64,000 nt of DNA from Sedimentitalea nanhaiensis DSM 24252 (lineage in GTDB: Bacteria > Pseudomonadota > Alphaproteobacteria > Rhodobacterales > Rhodobacteraceae): the NCBI RefSeq assembly GCF_000473225.1, contig NZ_KI421509.1, forward strand, positions 2,577,741 to 2,641,740, written 5' to 3'. Positions 32,799 to 42,316 of the stretch are shown here, piece after piece. Each line of letters begins with the position of its first letter. The stretch's first letter is position 1. The notes under the pieces were generated by a model that saw only the letters and a list, made by a program, of their open reading frames with translations, did no database searches and had not been told where the DNA came from. A program made the position numbers and the translations under genes.

Positions 32799-33677
32799 AT
32801 GTCCGAGATCCGCGACCTGAAGCTTCTGGTTTCCCTGGCGCATCACAAACATTTTTCGCGGGCTGCGGACGATTGCGGTATTTCTCAACCCGCGTTCTCG
32901 GCCCGTATTCGCAAGATGGAACATGAATTTTCCATACCGCTGGTCCGGCGTGGGAACAAGTTTCTTGGCTTCACCCGCGAGGGTGAAGTGGTCCTGAAAT
33001 GGGCGCGTCGGCTGCTCAACGATGCAGAAGGAATGCGGCAGGAGATCGATGCGCTGCGAAACAACATGAGCGGCAAACTCGTGGTCGGAACTATTCCGAC
33101 AGCCTTGCCTTTCGCCGCGTTGGTCTCGTCGCATCTGCGCGCTGCCCATCCGGATTTGTCGCTTGAACTGCAATCGCTGTCTTCCCGGCAGATCGAGATC
33201 CGTCTGAATGACTATTCGCTGGACGCGGGCATCACCTATGTTCAGGGTGCGGGCCCGAACAATATCGAACGCCTTTATGATGAAAGCTATGTGCTGATTG
33301 CGCCAGACCATTTGGCGCCACGGCAATCGGGTCAGGCGACCTGGGCGGAAGCGGCGCAACTGCCGCTTTGTCTGCTGACGCCGGATATGCGAAACCGTCA
33401 ATTTGTCGATGATGTGTTTCGCCGCATCGGCGCCAGTCCGACCGTAGTGATGGAAGCCAATGGATTCACCGCCGTTCTGGTCCAGGTGGCGAGAGGGAAT
33501 GCCGCCACCATTGCGCCGAGAATCGTTGCCGAAACGTATTTTTCAGCGCAGGCTTCGGTCAAACTGGAGTTGATCGAACCGGCCCTTACCCAAGCCATAG
33601 GCTTGCTTATCAAGGAGCAGAACCCGGTCCCACCGGTTATTGCGGCGTTTCGCAAGGCAGTCCGACGGTCTCTGTAA
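32799..33677 (+). CDS. LysR-family regulator next to formate dehydrogenase (FdsR-like)
   Basis: 292 residues from ATG 32799 (RBS CAGGAGAG). N-terminal winged helix-turn-helix (LKLLVSLAHHKHFSRAADDCGISQPAFSARIRKME, read in short parts) and a LysR substrate-binding domain from ~90. It is on the same strand as, and 110 bp upstream of, the formate dehydrogenase genes. That is unlike the usual divergent arrangement of LysR regulators, but the location is that of FdsR/FdhR-type regulators of NAD-linked formate dehydrogenases. Two short palindromes lie in the gap (33706-33715 and 33724-33735). Its ligand is unknown. Confidence 0.8.
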   Translation: MSEIRDLKLLVSLAHHKHFSRAADDCGISQPAFSARIRKMEHEFSIPLVRRGNKFLGFTREGEVVLKWARRLLNDAEGMRQEIDALRNNMSGKLVVGTIPTALPFAALVSSHLRAAHPDLSLELQSLSSRQIEIRLNDYSLDAGITYVQGAGPNNIERLYDESYVLIAPDHLAPRQSGQATWAEAAQLPLCLLTPDMRNRQFVDDVFRRIGASPTVVMEANGFTAVLVQVARGNAATIAPRIVAETYFSAQASVKLELIEPALTQAIGLLIKEQNPVPPVIAAFRKAVRRSL

Positions 33678-33705
33678 GAGGGTCTTGGGTATTCATTATA
33701 AGCAA

Positions 33706-33735
33706 ATCATATGATGCGTTCAAAAATCGCGATTT
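33706..33735 (+). promoter_or_regulatory. Two palindromes upstream of the formate dehydrogenase genes
   Basis: ATCATATGAT (33706-33715) and AAATCGCGATTT (33724-33735) are perfect palindromes in the 110-bp region before the fused beta/gamma gene; the second is 52 bases upstream of its ATG. They could be operator sites for the LysR regulator encoded just upstream. The region is the AT-richest for several kilobases. Confidence 0.35.
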
Positions 33736-33787
33736 GATGCGATGAAGAAATTCTGAAACATGTGCTTAGACAAACGGAGTGTGGCAG

Positions 33788-35479
33788 ATGAACGTATCGA
33801 ACGCGAAACCCGGCATATGGAAGAGTGGTCGCGGGCGTGGTCGTGTTTTTCCGAAGGGTCGTCAGTACGAGGACGATGCGCTTGAGGCGGTTCGGGATTT
33901 GTTGGGGGATTTGCCCCGGCGGCGGGATTTGCTGATTGAGCATCTGCATCTGATTCAGGACCGGTATGGCCATCTGAGCGCGGGGCATCTTCGGGCGCTG
34001 GCCGAGGAGATGCGGCTGAGCCAGGCCGAGATCTATGAGGTGGCGACGTTTTACGCGCATTTCGATGTGGTCAAGGAAGGCGAGGCGCCGCCTCCGGCGC
34101 TGACGATCCGGGTTTGCGACAGCCTGTCGTGCGAGCTGGCCGGGGCGCAGCAGCTGCGCGCGGCGTTGCAGGACGGGCTGGATCCGGCGCAGGTGCGGGT
34201 GTTGCGCGCGCCCTGCATGGGGCGTTGCGACACGGCGCCGGTGCTGGAGATCGGCCACAACCACATCGATTGTGCCACGCCGGACAAGGTCGCGGCGGCG
34301 ATCGCGGCAGACGATACCCATGCCCATGTGCCTGATTACGAGGACCTGGCGGCTTATCGCGCGGGCGGCGGCTATGAGCAGTTGCAAACCCTGCGCGCGG
34401 GCAGCGAGACGCCGGATGCGGTGCAGGAGCGGGTGCTGTCCTCGGGGTTGCGGGGCCTGGGCGGAGCCGGGTTTCCGTCGGGCAAGAAATGGTCCTTTGT
34501 GCGCGCCGAGGCCGGGCCGCGTTACCTGGCGGTCAACGGGGACGAGGGCGAGCCGGGCACCTTCAAGGACCGCTATTACCTGGAACGCACTCCGCATCTG
34601 TTCCTTGAGGGCATGCTGATCGCGGCCTGGGCGGTGCAGGCGGAAACATGCTTTATCTACATGCGCGACGAATATCCCGCCGTGCTGGCGATCCTGGCCC
34701 AGGAGATCGCCGCGCTGGAAGCCGCCGGGCTGGTGCCGGCAGGGTATATCGACCTGCGCCGCGGTGCCGGGGCTTATATCTGCGGCGAAGAAAGCGCGAT
34801 GATCGAAAGCATCGAGGGCAAGCGCGGCATGCCGCGCCATCGCCCGCCGTTTGTGGCGCAGGTGGGGATCTTCGGTCGGCCGACGCTGGTGCATAACGTG
34901 GAAACGCTGCATTGGGTGGCGCGGATCTGCCGCGAGGGCCCCGATGTTCTGGGCGGCACCGAGAAGAACGGGCGCAAGGGTCTGCGGTCGTTTTCGGTTT
35001 CTGGCCGGGTGCGCAATCCGGGGGTGCACCTGCTGCCGGCGGGGTCGACCATCATCGACATCATCGCGGCGGCGGGTGGTATGGCCGAGGGTCATGTGTT
35101 CAAGGCCTATCAGCCGGGCGGGCCGTCGGCGGGGCTGCTGCCGGCCAGCATGGATGACATCCCGATGGATTTCGACACGCTGCAACCGCATGGCAGCTTT
35201 ATCGGCTCGGCCGCGATCGTGATCCTGTCCGACCGGGATCGGGCGCGGGACGCGGCGCTGAACATGTTGCGGTTCTTTGAGGACGAGAGCTGTGGCCAAT
35301 GCACCCCCTGCCGGGCGGGCTGCGAAAAGGCGGTCAAGCTGATGCAGGCCGACACCTGGGACAAACCGTTGCTGGACGAGCTTTGCGCGGTGATGGTCGA
35401 TGCCAGCATCTGCGGGCTGGGGCAGGCGGCGCCCAATCCGATCCTGCTGACGATGAAACATTTTGCCGACGAGGTCTGA
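33788..35479 (+). CDS. fdsB: NAD-dependent formate dehydrogenase, fused gamma/beta subunit
   Basis: 563 residues from ATG 33788 (RBS ACGGAG; a GTG at 33779 would add three). Residues ~25-165 are a NuoE-like domain with a 2Fe-2S cluster: Cys110, Cys115, Cys143, Cys147 in RVCDSLSC and APCMGRC. The rest is NuoF-like: FMN/NAD motif GLRGLGGAGFPSGKKW (~220), NGDEGEPGTFKDR, GAGAYICGEESA, and the 4Fe-4S Cys502, 505, 508 and 542 (SCGQCTPCRAGC, SICGLG). In Rhodobacter capsulatus FdsG and FdsB are separate; the fusion matches Fdh1B-type enzymes. It passes electrons from the alpha subunit to NAD+ in the cytoplasm. Confidence 0.9.
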   Translation: MNVSNAKPGIWKSGRGRGRVFPKGRQYEDDALEAVRDLLGDLPRRRDLLIEHLHLIQDRYGHLSAGHLRALAEEMRLSQAEIYEVATFYAHFDVVKEGEAPPPALTIRVCDSLSCELAGAQQLRAALQDGLDPAQVRVLRAPCMGRCDTAPVLEIGHNHIDCATPDKVAAAIAADDTHAHVPDYEDLAAYRAGGGYEQLQTLRAGSETPDAVQERVLSSGLRGLGGAGFPSGKKWSFVRAEAGPRYLAVNGDEGEPGTFKDRYYLERTPHLFLEGMLIAAWAVQAETCFIYMRDEYPAVLAILAQEIAALEAAGLVPAGYIDLRRGAGAYICGEESAMIESIEGKRGMPRHRPPFVAQVGIFGRPTLVHNVETLHWVARICREGPDVLGGTEKNGRKGLRSFSVSGRVRNPGVHLLPAGSTIIDIIAAAGGMAEGHVFKAYQPGGPSAGLLPASMDDIPMDFDTLQPHGSFIGSAAIVILSDRDRARDAALNMLRFFEDESCGQCTPCRAGCEKAVKLMQADTWDKPLLDELCAVMVDASICGLGQAAPNPILLTMKHFADEV

Positions 35480-35482
35480 GCC

Positions 35483-38266
35483 ATGAGCGAGACAGTCACC
35501 TTTACCCTGGATGGCGCAGAGGTCACCGCCGAGGCGGGCCTGACGATCTGGGAAGTCGCCAACGGGCGCGGTCTCACGATCCCGCACCTGTGCCACAAAC
35601 CGGCCCCCGGCTATCGCCCGGACGGCAATTGCCGCGCCTGCATGGTCGAGATCGAAGGCGAGCGGGTGCTGGCCGCCAGCTGTATCCGCGAACCGGCCCC
35701 CGGCATGGTGGTCAAGACCGCCACGGCGCGGGCCAAAAACGCCCGCAAGATGGTGATGGAACTGCTGGTGGCGGATCAGCCGGAACCGGCGGTGGCGCAT
35801 GACAAATCCAGCCATCTGTGGGACATGGCGGCGCTGAACGGGGTGCAGACCAGCCGCTTTCCCAAGCTGGAAGAGGGGCGGATTCCGCTGTTGGATGACA
35901 GCCACGTGGCGATGTCGGTCAACCTGGATGCCTGCATCCAGTGCGGGCTGTGCGTGCGCGCCTGCCGCGAAGTTCAGGTCAATGACGTGATCGGCATGTC
36001 GGGCCGGGGTCACGATGCCTGGCCGACGTTTGATTTTGCCGACCCGATGGGGCAAAGCACCTGTGTGGCCTGCGGCGAATGCGTTCAGGCCTGCCCGACC
36101 GGCGCGTTGATGCCCGCCAGCGTGGTCGATGCGGACCAGGTCGGCGACAGCGCCGATTACGACGAGGCGGTCAACAGCGTCTGCCCGTTCTGCGGCGTCG
36201 GCTGTCAGGTCAGCCTCAAGGTCAAGGACGGCCGGATCAAATATGTCGAAGGCATCAACGGCCCCGCCAACGAAGGCCGGCTCTGCGTCAAGGGCCGGTT
36301 CGGCTATGATTACATCCACCACCCGCACCGGCTGACCAGGCCGATGATCCGGCGTGCGGATGCGCCGCCCAAGGGTCTGAACGTGGATCCGGGCGACCTG
36401 TCGACCCATTTCCGCGAGGCGAGCTGGGAAGAGGCGCTGGATTTTGCCGCCGGTGGCATGACCCGGCTGGCCCAGGCCCATGGCGGGCGGGCGGTGGCCG
36501 GGTTCGGCAGCGCCAAATGCACCAACGAAGAGGCCTATCTGTTCCAGCGCCTGATCCGCGAGGGGTTCGGGCATAACAATGTCGATCACTGCACCCGGCT
36601 GTGCCACGCCAGCTCGGTGTTTGCGCTGATCGAGAATGTCGGTTCGGGCGGGGTGACGGCGACTTTCAACGAGATCGAAAATGCCGATGTGGCGATCGTG
36701 ATCGGGGCCAACCCGGTCGAGAACCATCCGGTTGCGGCGACCTATTTCAAACAGTTCACCAAGCGCGGCGGCAAGCTGATCGTGATGGATCCGCGCGGGG
36801 TGGGCCTGCGCCGGTTTGCATCGCACATGCTGCAATTCCGCCCCGGCGCGGATGTGGCGATGCTGAACGCGATCATGAACGTGATCGTCACCGAAGGGCT
36901 GTATGACCAGCAATATATCGACGCCTATACCGAGAACTGGGAAGCGGAAAAGGCGCATCTGGCCGATTTTACCCCCGAGGCGATGGCACCGGTCTGTGGC
37001 ATCGACGCGCAGGTGCTGCGCGACGTGGCCCGTACCTTTGCCGGGGCAAAATCGGCGATGATCTTCTGGGGCATGGGGGTGTCGCAGCATATCCATGGCA
37101 CCGACAATTCCCGCTGTCTGATCAGCCTGGCGCTGATGTGTGGCCATATCGGCCGCCCCGGCACCGGATTGCATCCGCTGCGCGGCCAGAACAACGTGCA
37201 GGGGGCGAGCGATGCCGGCCTGATCCCGATGTTTCTGCCCGACTACCAGAGTGTCACCGACGACGGGGTCCGCCGCGCGTTTACCGATGTCTGGGGCAGC
37301 GGCGACTTCAGCAATGAAAAGGGGCTGACCGTCACCGAGATCGTCGACGACATCCATGCCGGGCACACTAAAGCGATGTATATCCTGGGCGAGAACCCGG
37401 CGATGTCGGACCCGGATGTGGACCACGCCCGCGAGGCGTTCGCCAAGCTCGAGCATCTGGTGGTGCAGGATATCTTTCTGACCGAGACGGCGAATTACGC
37501 CGACGTGCTGCTGCCGGCCTCGACGCTGTATGAAAAGACCGGCACCGTGTCCAACACCAACCGGCAGGTGCAGATGGTACGCCCCGCCGTCAGTCCACCG
37601 GGACAGGCGCGCGAGGATTGGTGGATCGAGGTCGAACTGGCCAGGCGCCTGGGGCTGAACTGGACCTTCACCCACCCCGGCGAGATCTATACCGAAATGG
37701 CGCAAAACATGCGCAGCCTGGACAACATCACCTGGCAGCGGCTGGAAACCCAGGCCGTGACCTATCCCAGCCTCAGCCCCGAAGACCCGGGTCAGGCGGT
37801 GGTGTTCGGCGACGGTTTCCCGCGCCCCGAGGGCCGCGCCCGGTTCACCCCGGCCAAGGTGATCGCACCTGACGAGGCCCCGGACGACGACTATCCGATG
37901 ATCATGACCACGGGGCGGCAGCTGGAACATTGGCACACCGGCTCGATGACCCGGCGCGCCAGCGTGCTGGACGCGGTCGAACCCGAAGCCAACGCCTCGC
38001 TGCACCCGGCCACCCTGCGCAGGCTCGGCGTCGCGCCCGGCGACATGATCACCCTGCAAACCCGCCGCGGCAGCATCGACATCATGGCCCGCGCAGACCG
38101 CGCGATCGCCACCGACATGGTCTTCGTCCCCTTCGCCTATGTCGAAGCCGCCGCCAACACCCTCACAAACCCCGCAATCGACCCGTACGGCAAAATCCCA
38201 GAATTCAAATTCGCCGCGTGCAACGTCAGAAAATCGGAAGCGCCGGAAGTGACTGCGGCCGAGTGA
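35483..38266 (+). CDS. fdsA: NAD-dependent formate dehydrogenase, molybdenum catalytic (alpha) subunit
   Basis: 927 residues, the FdsA length. It oxidises formate to CO2 at a bis-MGD molybdenum (or tungsten) site. Order of domains: 2Fe-2S ferredoxin-like N-terminus (CHKPAPG...GNCRACMVEI...LAASC), 4Fe-4S pairs (CIQCGLCVRACREVQ and CVACGECVQACPTGA), the Mo-domain 4Fe-4S (CPFCGVGCQVSL), then the MGD fold. The active-site ligand is Cys374 followed by His375 (HCTRLCHASS); Cys replaces the selenocysteine of E. coli FdhF. It starts 3 bases after the beta gene. No fdsC/fdhD or fdsD follows. Confidence 0.95.
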   Translation: MSETVTFTLDGAEVTAEAGLTIWEVANGRGLTIPHLCHKPAPGYRPDGNCRACMVEIEGERVLAASCIREPAPGMVVKTATARAKNARKMVMELLVADQPEPAVAHDKSSHLWDMAALNGVQTSRFPKLEEGRIPLLDDSHVAMSVNLDACIQCGLCVRACREVQVNDVIGMSGRGHDAWPTFDFADPMGQSTCVACGECVQACPTGALMPASVVDADQVGDSADYDEAVNSVCPFCGVGCQVSLKVKDGRIKYVEGINGPANEGRLCVKGRFGYDYIHHPHRLTRPMIRRADAPPKGLNVDPGDLSTHFREASWEEALDFAAGGMTRLAQAHGGRAVAGFGSAKCTNEEAYLFQRLIREGFGHNNVDHCTRLCHASSVFALIENVGSGGVTATFNEIENADVAIVIGANPVENHPVAATYFKQFTKRGGKLIVMDPRGVGLRRFASHMLQFRPGADVAMLNAIMNVIVTEGLYDQQYIDAYTENWEAEKAHLADFTPEAMAPVCGIDAQVLRDVARTFAGAKSAMIFWGMGVSQHIHGTDNSRCLISLALMCGHIGRPGTGLHPLRGQNNVQGASDAGLIPMFLPDYQSVTDDGVRRAFTDVWGSGDFSNEKGLTVTEIVDDIHAGHTKAMYILGENPAMSDPDVDHAREAFAKLEHLVVQDIFLTETANYADVLLPASTLYEKTGTVSNTNRQVQMVRPAVSPPGQAREDWWIEVELARRLGLNWTFTHPGEIYTEMAQNMRSLDNITWQRLETQAVTYPSLSPEDPGQAVVFGDGFPRPEGRARFTPAKVIAPDEAPDDDYPMIMTTGRQLEHWHTGSMTRRASVLDAVEPEANASLHPATLRRLGVAPGDMITLQTRRGSIDIMARADRAIATDMVFVPFAYVEAAANTLTNPAIDPYGKIPEFKFAACNVRKSEAPEVTAAE

Positions 38267-38371
38267 ACTTGACCCGGCCGTTCCAACCAAGGGGCAGGCT
38301 GGGGCGGACAACCGTTGCATGGCAATCTGCGCTCCTGCATGACTGGCAGACGCAAATGAGGACGGCGACAA

Positions 38372-39070
38372 ATGACTGCAAGCCTGTTTGATATTCCAGT
38401 CGTGCCCGGAATCCGGGTCAACGGCGAGACTGCAACCTATCCCATCGGTCGGATATTCTGTGTTGGGCGCAACTATGCCGCCCACGCTGCCGAGATGGGG
38501 GTCGAGGTCGATCGGGAGAAGCCGTTCTATTTCACCAAATCTCCGGCGGCGGCCGTGTCGAGCGGCGCGCATGTGCCTTATCCGCCGGGTACGGAAAATT
38601 ACCATTATGAGATGGAGTTGGCCCTGGCGATCGGTCGCCCGGTGTTTCGGGCCGACACGGATCAGGCGCGATCTGCAATCTATGGGTATTGCTGTGCACT
38701 GGACATGACGCGCCGCGATCTGCAACTCAGCGAACGGGCGAAGCAACGCCCTTGGTCGCTGGGCAAGGATGTCGAGAATTCCGCCGTTTTTGCGCCAATG
38801 ACCAAGGCTGACGACATGACGCCCATCACCAATCAGCGTATTCACCTTTCGGTCAATGGCGAGATCCGGCAGGATGGGACCTTGGCCGAGCTGATCTGGA
38901 AGCTGGATGAGATCATTGTGCATCTGTCCGGTTTCTATCATTTGCGACCGGGAGATCTGATTTTGACGGGGACACCTGCAGGGGTTGGGCCAGTTGTGGC
39001 GGGTGACGCGATCACCGGCGGCATCGACGGATTGGATCCGATATCTCTGACCCTGACGCGACCGGAATAG
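38372..39070 (+). CDS. Fumarylacetoacetate-hydrolase-family protein (fumarylpyruvate-hydrolase-like)
   Basis: 232 residues, the size of single-domain FAH proteins. Metal ligands are visible in NYHYEMELALAIG (Glu-x-Glu) and the later Asp of CALDMTRRDLQ, plus the C-terminal GDLILTGTPAGVGPV. The start IFCVGRNYAAHAAEMG is typical of fumarylpyruvate/acylpyruvate hydrolases that cleave C-C bonds of diketo acids from aromatic breakdown. The actual substrate cannot be read. It lies 105 bp after fdsA and 223 bp before the TRAP genes, on the same strand, so a link to an organic acid taken up by the transporter is possible. Confidence 0.8.
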   Translation: MTASLFDIPVVPGIRVNGETATYPIGRIFCVGRNYAAHAAEMGVEVDREKPFYFTKSPAAAVSSGAHVPYPPGTENYHYEMELALAIGRPVFRADTDQARSAIYGYCCALDMTRRDLQLSERAKQRPWSLGKDVENSAVFAPMTKADDMTPITNQRIHLSVNGEIRQDGTLAELIWKLDEIIVHLSGFYHLRPGDLILTGTPAGVGPVVAGDAITGGIDGLDPISLTLTRPE

Positions 39071-39252
39071 CCGAAACGCAAACGCCCGGCTGCCTTTCGC
39101 CACATTGGCCGGCACACTGTCTCTCCCGCCACACCGGTTCGAACCGTCGCGCATTGTGCCGCGGATGTGAGCGGGCAGGCGTTCCTGTGCGTATGGAAAC
39201 GGCTGCCGCCATGACCGAGAGCGAGCTGGGCGTTGCTGTTTTTGGCAAAACC

Positions 39253-39268
39253 ATTCTATTAATAGAAT
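39253..39268 (+). promoter_or_regulatory. 16-bp perfect palindrome upstream of the TRAP transporter
   Basis: ATTCTATTAATAGAAT is fully self-complementary and sits 25 bases before the dctP start codon, close to where a promoter would be blocked. It is AT-only in a GC-rich neighbourhood. IclR- and GntR-type repressors use sites of this style. No matching regulator gene is adjacent, so the binding protein is unknown. Confidence 0.5.
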
Positions 39269-39293
39269 AAGTGGTCAGACAGGGAGGAACGAC

Positions 39294-40340
39294 ATGACCT
39301 ATCGGAGAAAGCTCTTGGGCCTGGCGGGGGCGGCAGCGGTTGCCGCGCTGGCCACCGGGTTCATGACAACATCGGCGCTAGCGCAGGAAGTGACGCTGAA
39401 GCTGCATCAGTTTCTGCCAGCCCAGGCCAATGTGCCGAAATTGATCCTGGACGTCTGGGCGGACAATGTCGAAAAGGATTCGCAAGGACGGATCAAGGTG
39501 GATCGCTATCCGTCGATGCAATTGGGAGGACGTCCACCGGAACTGATGGATCAAGTGGTCGATGGTGTCGCTGACATTGTCTGGACGGTTGTCGGTTATA
39601 CACCGGGGCGCTTCCCCAGCACCGAAGTGTTCGAGCTTCCGTTCATGATGACCAATGCGCGCGCAGTCAGTCATGCCTATTGGGATATGTTCGAGAAACA
39701 CTGGAAGGATACAGATTTCAAGGATGTGCATATCCTTGGAACCTGGGTGCATGGCCCGGGCATGATTCACAGCAACAAGCCGGTGGAAAAACCCGAAGAC
39801 CTGCAGGGCATGAAAATCCGTGGTGGATCGCGGTCGATCAACTCGCTGTTGACCGAGTTGGGGGCAACGCCTGTGGGCATGCCCGTGCCAGCGGTTTCCG
39901 AAGGCTTGTCCAAGGGTGTGATCGACGGCACGACCATCCCGTGGGAGGTAACACCGGCGCTGAAGGTTCCGGAGCTTGTGCGCAACCATACCGAATTCAC
40001 CGGCAATGCGCTGTATGTGCTGACATTCGTTCTGGCGATGAATAAGGAAAAATACGAAAGTTTGCCTGACGATCTTAAAAAGGTGATCGATGACAATTCG
40101 GGGCTGGAGTTTTCGGTTTTTGCCGGCGGAACCCAGGCCGACTCGGATGGTCCGGCACGTCAGATCGCAGTCGATCTGGGTAACAATATCATCACCCTGG
40201 ACGCAGAGCAGACAGCGGTCTGGAAAGAAGCCAGCCAGCCGATCTACGATGCCTGGATCGCCGATATGGACAGCAAGGGTATCGACGGTCAGGCATTGAT
40301 CGACGAAGCGCGGATGCTGATCGACAAGTATACCGAATAG
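39294..40340 (+). CDS. dctP: TRAP transporter solute-binding protein DctP
   Basis: 348 residues with a signal peptide (LLGLAGAAAVAALATGFMTTSALA, cleaved before QEVTLKLHQ). The DctP-fold body has KIRGGSRSINSLLTELGATPVGMPVPAVSEGLSKGVIDG (in short parts), a signature region where an Arg usually binds a ligand carboxylate (here KIRGGSRS). RBS GGGAGG. It binds an organic acid in the periplasm for DctQM. The substrate cannot be predicted from sequence; neighbours suggest a carboxylate. Confidence 0.93.
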   Translation: MTYRRKLLGLAGAAAVAALATGFMTTSALAQEVTLKLHQFLPAQANVPKLILDVWADNVEKDSQGRIKVDRYPSMQLGGRPPELMDQVVDGVADIVWTVVGYTPGRFPSTEVFELPFMMTNARAVSHAYWDMFEKHWKDTDFKDVHILGTWVHGPGMIHSNKPVEKPEDLQGMKIRGGSRSINSLLTELGATPVGMPVPAVSEGLSKGVIDGTTIPWEVTPALKVPELVRNHTEFTGNALYVLTFVLAMNKEKYESLPDDLKKVIDDNSGLEFSVFAGGTQADSDGPARQIAVDLGNNIITLDAEQTAVWKEASQPIYDAWIADMDSKGIDGQALIDEARMLIDKYTE

Positions 40341-40418
40341 GTGTCATTCGACAGTGGGGGGCCGTGACGATCCAGTCGTTGCGGCCCTGACGTGCCGGGA
40401 AACAGCCAGGATAGGCCT

Positions 40419-41003
40419 ATGAAGAATTTCATGATGGGGTTGGCGCGATTCATGGCGTTGCTGGGCGGATTTGTCCTGACGCTGCTGATCGTGCTGACCT
40501 GCATTTCCATTCTGGGCCGCTTGCTGAATGGCTTTTTTCACGGGCCGTTGATGGAAACCATGGCGCCCGGATTTGCACGATGGATGATCGATCTGGGTGT
40601 CGGCCCGGTGAACGGCGATTTCGAACTGGTCGAATCCGGCGTCGCCTTTGCCATCTTTGCCTTCATCCCGCTGTGCCAGATCACGGCCGGACATGCTTCG
40701 GTCGATATTCTGACCAACAGGTTTTCCGCAGCTGTGAACAGGTTTCTGCGCATGATCACCGAGATCGTCTTTGCCGCAGTGTTGATCCTGATCGCATGGA
40801 AACTCTATGACGGGATGCTATCCAAGATGCGCTATAATGAAACCAGCTTTTTGCTGCAATTTCCGATTTGGTGGGCTTATGCCGCCAGCCTGTTCGGGGC
40901 CGTGGTTGCGGCGGTTGTCGGTACCTATGTGGCGGCGGTTCGGATCTATGAATTCGGTACAGGCCGCATTGTCATCTGGGACGGCGTGGAAACTGGATCA
41001 TGA
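40419..41003 (+). CDS. dctQ: TRAP transporter small membrane subunit DctQ
   Basis: 194 residues from ATG 40419 (RBS CAGGA; an in-frame GTG at 40392 is less likely). Four membrane helices with the DctQ pattern: FMALLGGFVLTLLIVLTCISILGR, ...AFIPLCQITAGHASVDIL..., and two further helices ending near residue 180. DctQ joins the large subunit in the inner membrane. It is coupled to dctM by ATGA. Confidence 0.9.
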   Translation: MKNFMMGLARFMALLGGFVLTLLIVLTCISILGRLLNGFFHGPLMETMAPGFARWMIDLGVGPVNGDFELVESGVAFAIFAFIPLCQITAGHASVDILTNRFSAAVNRFLRMITEIVFAAVLILIAWKLYDGMLSKMRYNETSFLLQFPIWWAYAASLFGAVVAAVVGTYVAAVRIYEFGTGRIVIWDGVETGS

Positions 41004-42316
41004 GCGCGCTGGAGATTGGAATCGCATCCTTTCCGGCGTTGATGGTGCTGATTTTTCTGCGGGTGCCAATTGGTCTGTCGATGTTTTTGACCGGGCTGGT
41101 TGGGTTGATCATCGTCACCGATGGCACCAACATGGCTTTTTCCCGTCTCAAGAACGAAACTTTCACCACCTTTTCCAGCTATTCGCTGACCATCGTGCCG
41201 ATGTTCCTGCTGATGGGCCATTTTGCGACCCTGGGCGGGATGAGCTCGGCCCTGTTCAAAGCGGCCGAGGGGTTTTTGGGACATCGCAAGGGCGGTGTGG
41301 CCATGGCGGCCATCGGCGCCTGCGCGGGGTTTGGTGCAATCTGCGGCAGCTCGCTTGCAACTGCGGCCACCATGGGGCGGGTCGCGCTGCCCGAGCTTAA
41401 GCAATATGGATATGCTGGCGGATTTTCGACCGCGACTCTGGCCGCCGGGGGGACGCTGGGCATCCTGATCCCACCCTCCGTCGTGTTGGTGATCTATGCC
41501 ATCCTGACCGAGCAGAACATTGCGAAACTGTTCCTCGCGGCTTTCATTCCCGGTCTCTTGGCCGCGCTTGGCTATGTCATTGCGATTTCGATCTATGTGC
41601 GGTTGCATCCCGAAGCCGCAGGAACCCGCCCGCCGGTGCCCATGGCCGAACGGTTCGCGGCCCTCTTTCATGTCTGGCCGGTCCTTCTGGTCTTTCTTCT
41701 GGTCGTCGGTGGCATTTATGCGGGGTGGTTCACCCCAACCGAGGGCGCTGCGGTCGGCGCCGCAGGGACCGGGATCATCGCCCTGCTGAATGGCGGGCTG
41801 ACGTGGTCGACCCTGATGGACAGCTTTTACGTTACAGCGCGATCCACCGCGATGATCTTCTTCATTGTTCTGGGTGCGGGTTTCTACAACGGCTTTCTGG
41901 CGTTGACCCAAGTGCCGCAGGAGCTGTCAAATTATGTTGTCAGCCAAGGGTTCAGCCCCTGGACCGTACTGACGCTGATTCTGGTTTTCTACCTGCTGTT
42001 CGGATGTTTGATGGACAGTCTCAGCATGATCCTGCTGACCATCCCAATCTTCTTTCCGGTGATCAGCGTGCTTGATTTCGGGCTCAGCCCCGAGCATCTG
42101 GCGATCTGGTTCGGGATTCTCGTTCTGATCGTGGTCGAGGTCGGCCTGATCACGCCGCCGGTGGGGATGAACCTGTTTATCATCAATGCGATGGATCGTC
42201 AGACCTCGATGATCGAAACCTACAAGGCGGTCATGTTCTTTGTCGGATCCGATCTGGTCCGGGTGGTCATCCTGGTGCTGTTCCCGGCGATCACATTGTT
42301 TCTGTTACCGGGCTGA
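41000..42316 (+). CDS. dctM: TRAP transporter large membrane subunit DctM
   Basis: 438 residues, about 12 membrane helices, the sodium-coupled translocation subunit. Typical motifs: RVPIGLSMFLTGLVG at the start, FGAICGSSLATAATMGRVALPELK, GTLGILIPPSVVLVIYAI and VEVGLITPPVGMNLFI. Completes a DctPQM set. It ends overlapping the convergent ycaQ-like gene by 12 bases. Confidence 0.95.
   Translation: MSALEIGIASFPALMVLIFLRVPIGLSMFLTGLVGLIIVTDGTNMAFSRLKNETFTTFSSYSLTIVPMFLLMGHFATLGGMSSALFKAAEGFLGHRKGGVAMAAIGACAGFGAICGSSLATAATMGRVALPELKQYGYAGGFSTATLAAGGTLGILIPPSVVLVIYAILTEQNIAKLFLAAFIPGLLAALGYVIAISIYVRLHPEAAGTRPPVPMAERFAALFHVWPVLLVFLLVVGGIYAGWFTPTEGAAVGAAGTGIIALLNGGLTWSTLMDSFYVTARSTAMIFFIVLGAGFYNGFLALTQVPQELSNYVVSQGFSPWTVLTLILVFYLLFGCLMDSLSMILLTIPIFFPVISVLDFGLSPEHLAIWFGILVLIVVEVGLITPPVGMNLFIINAMDRQTSMIETYKAVMFFVGSDLVRVVILVLFPAITLFLLPG

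Noticed and set aside
36310-36525. Small antisense frames within fdsA
   Set aside because: Shadows of a fully conserved molybdoenzyme reading frame.
33707-39154. 1815-residue minus-strand open frame across formate dehydrogenase, FAH and the LysR gap
   Set aside because: A long antisense frame produced by GC-biased codon use; it is Arg/His/Pro-rich, has no domain, and all sense-strand genes are clearly coding.
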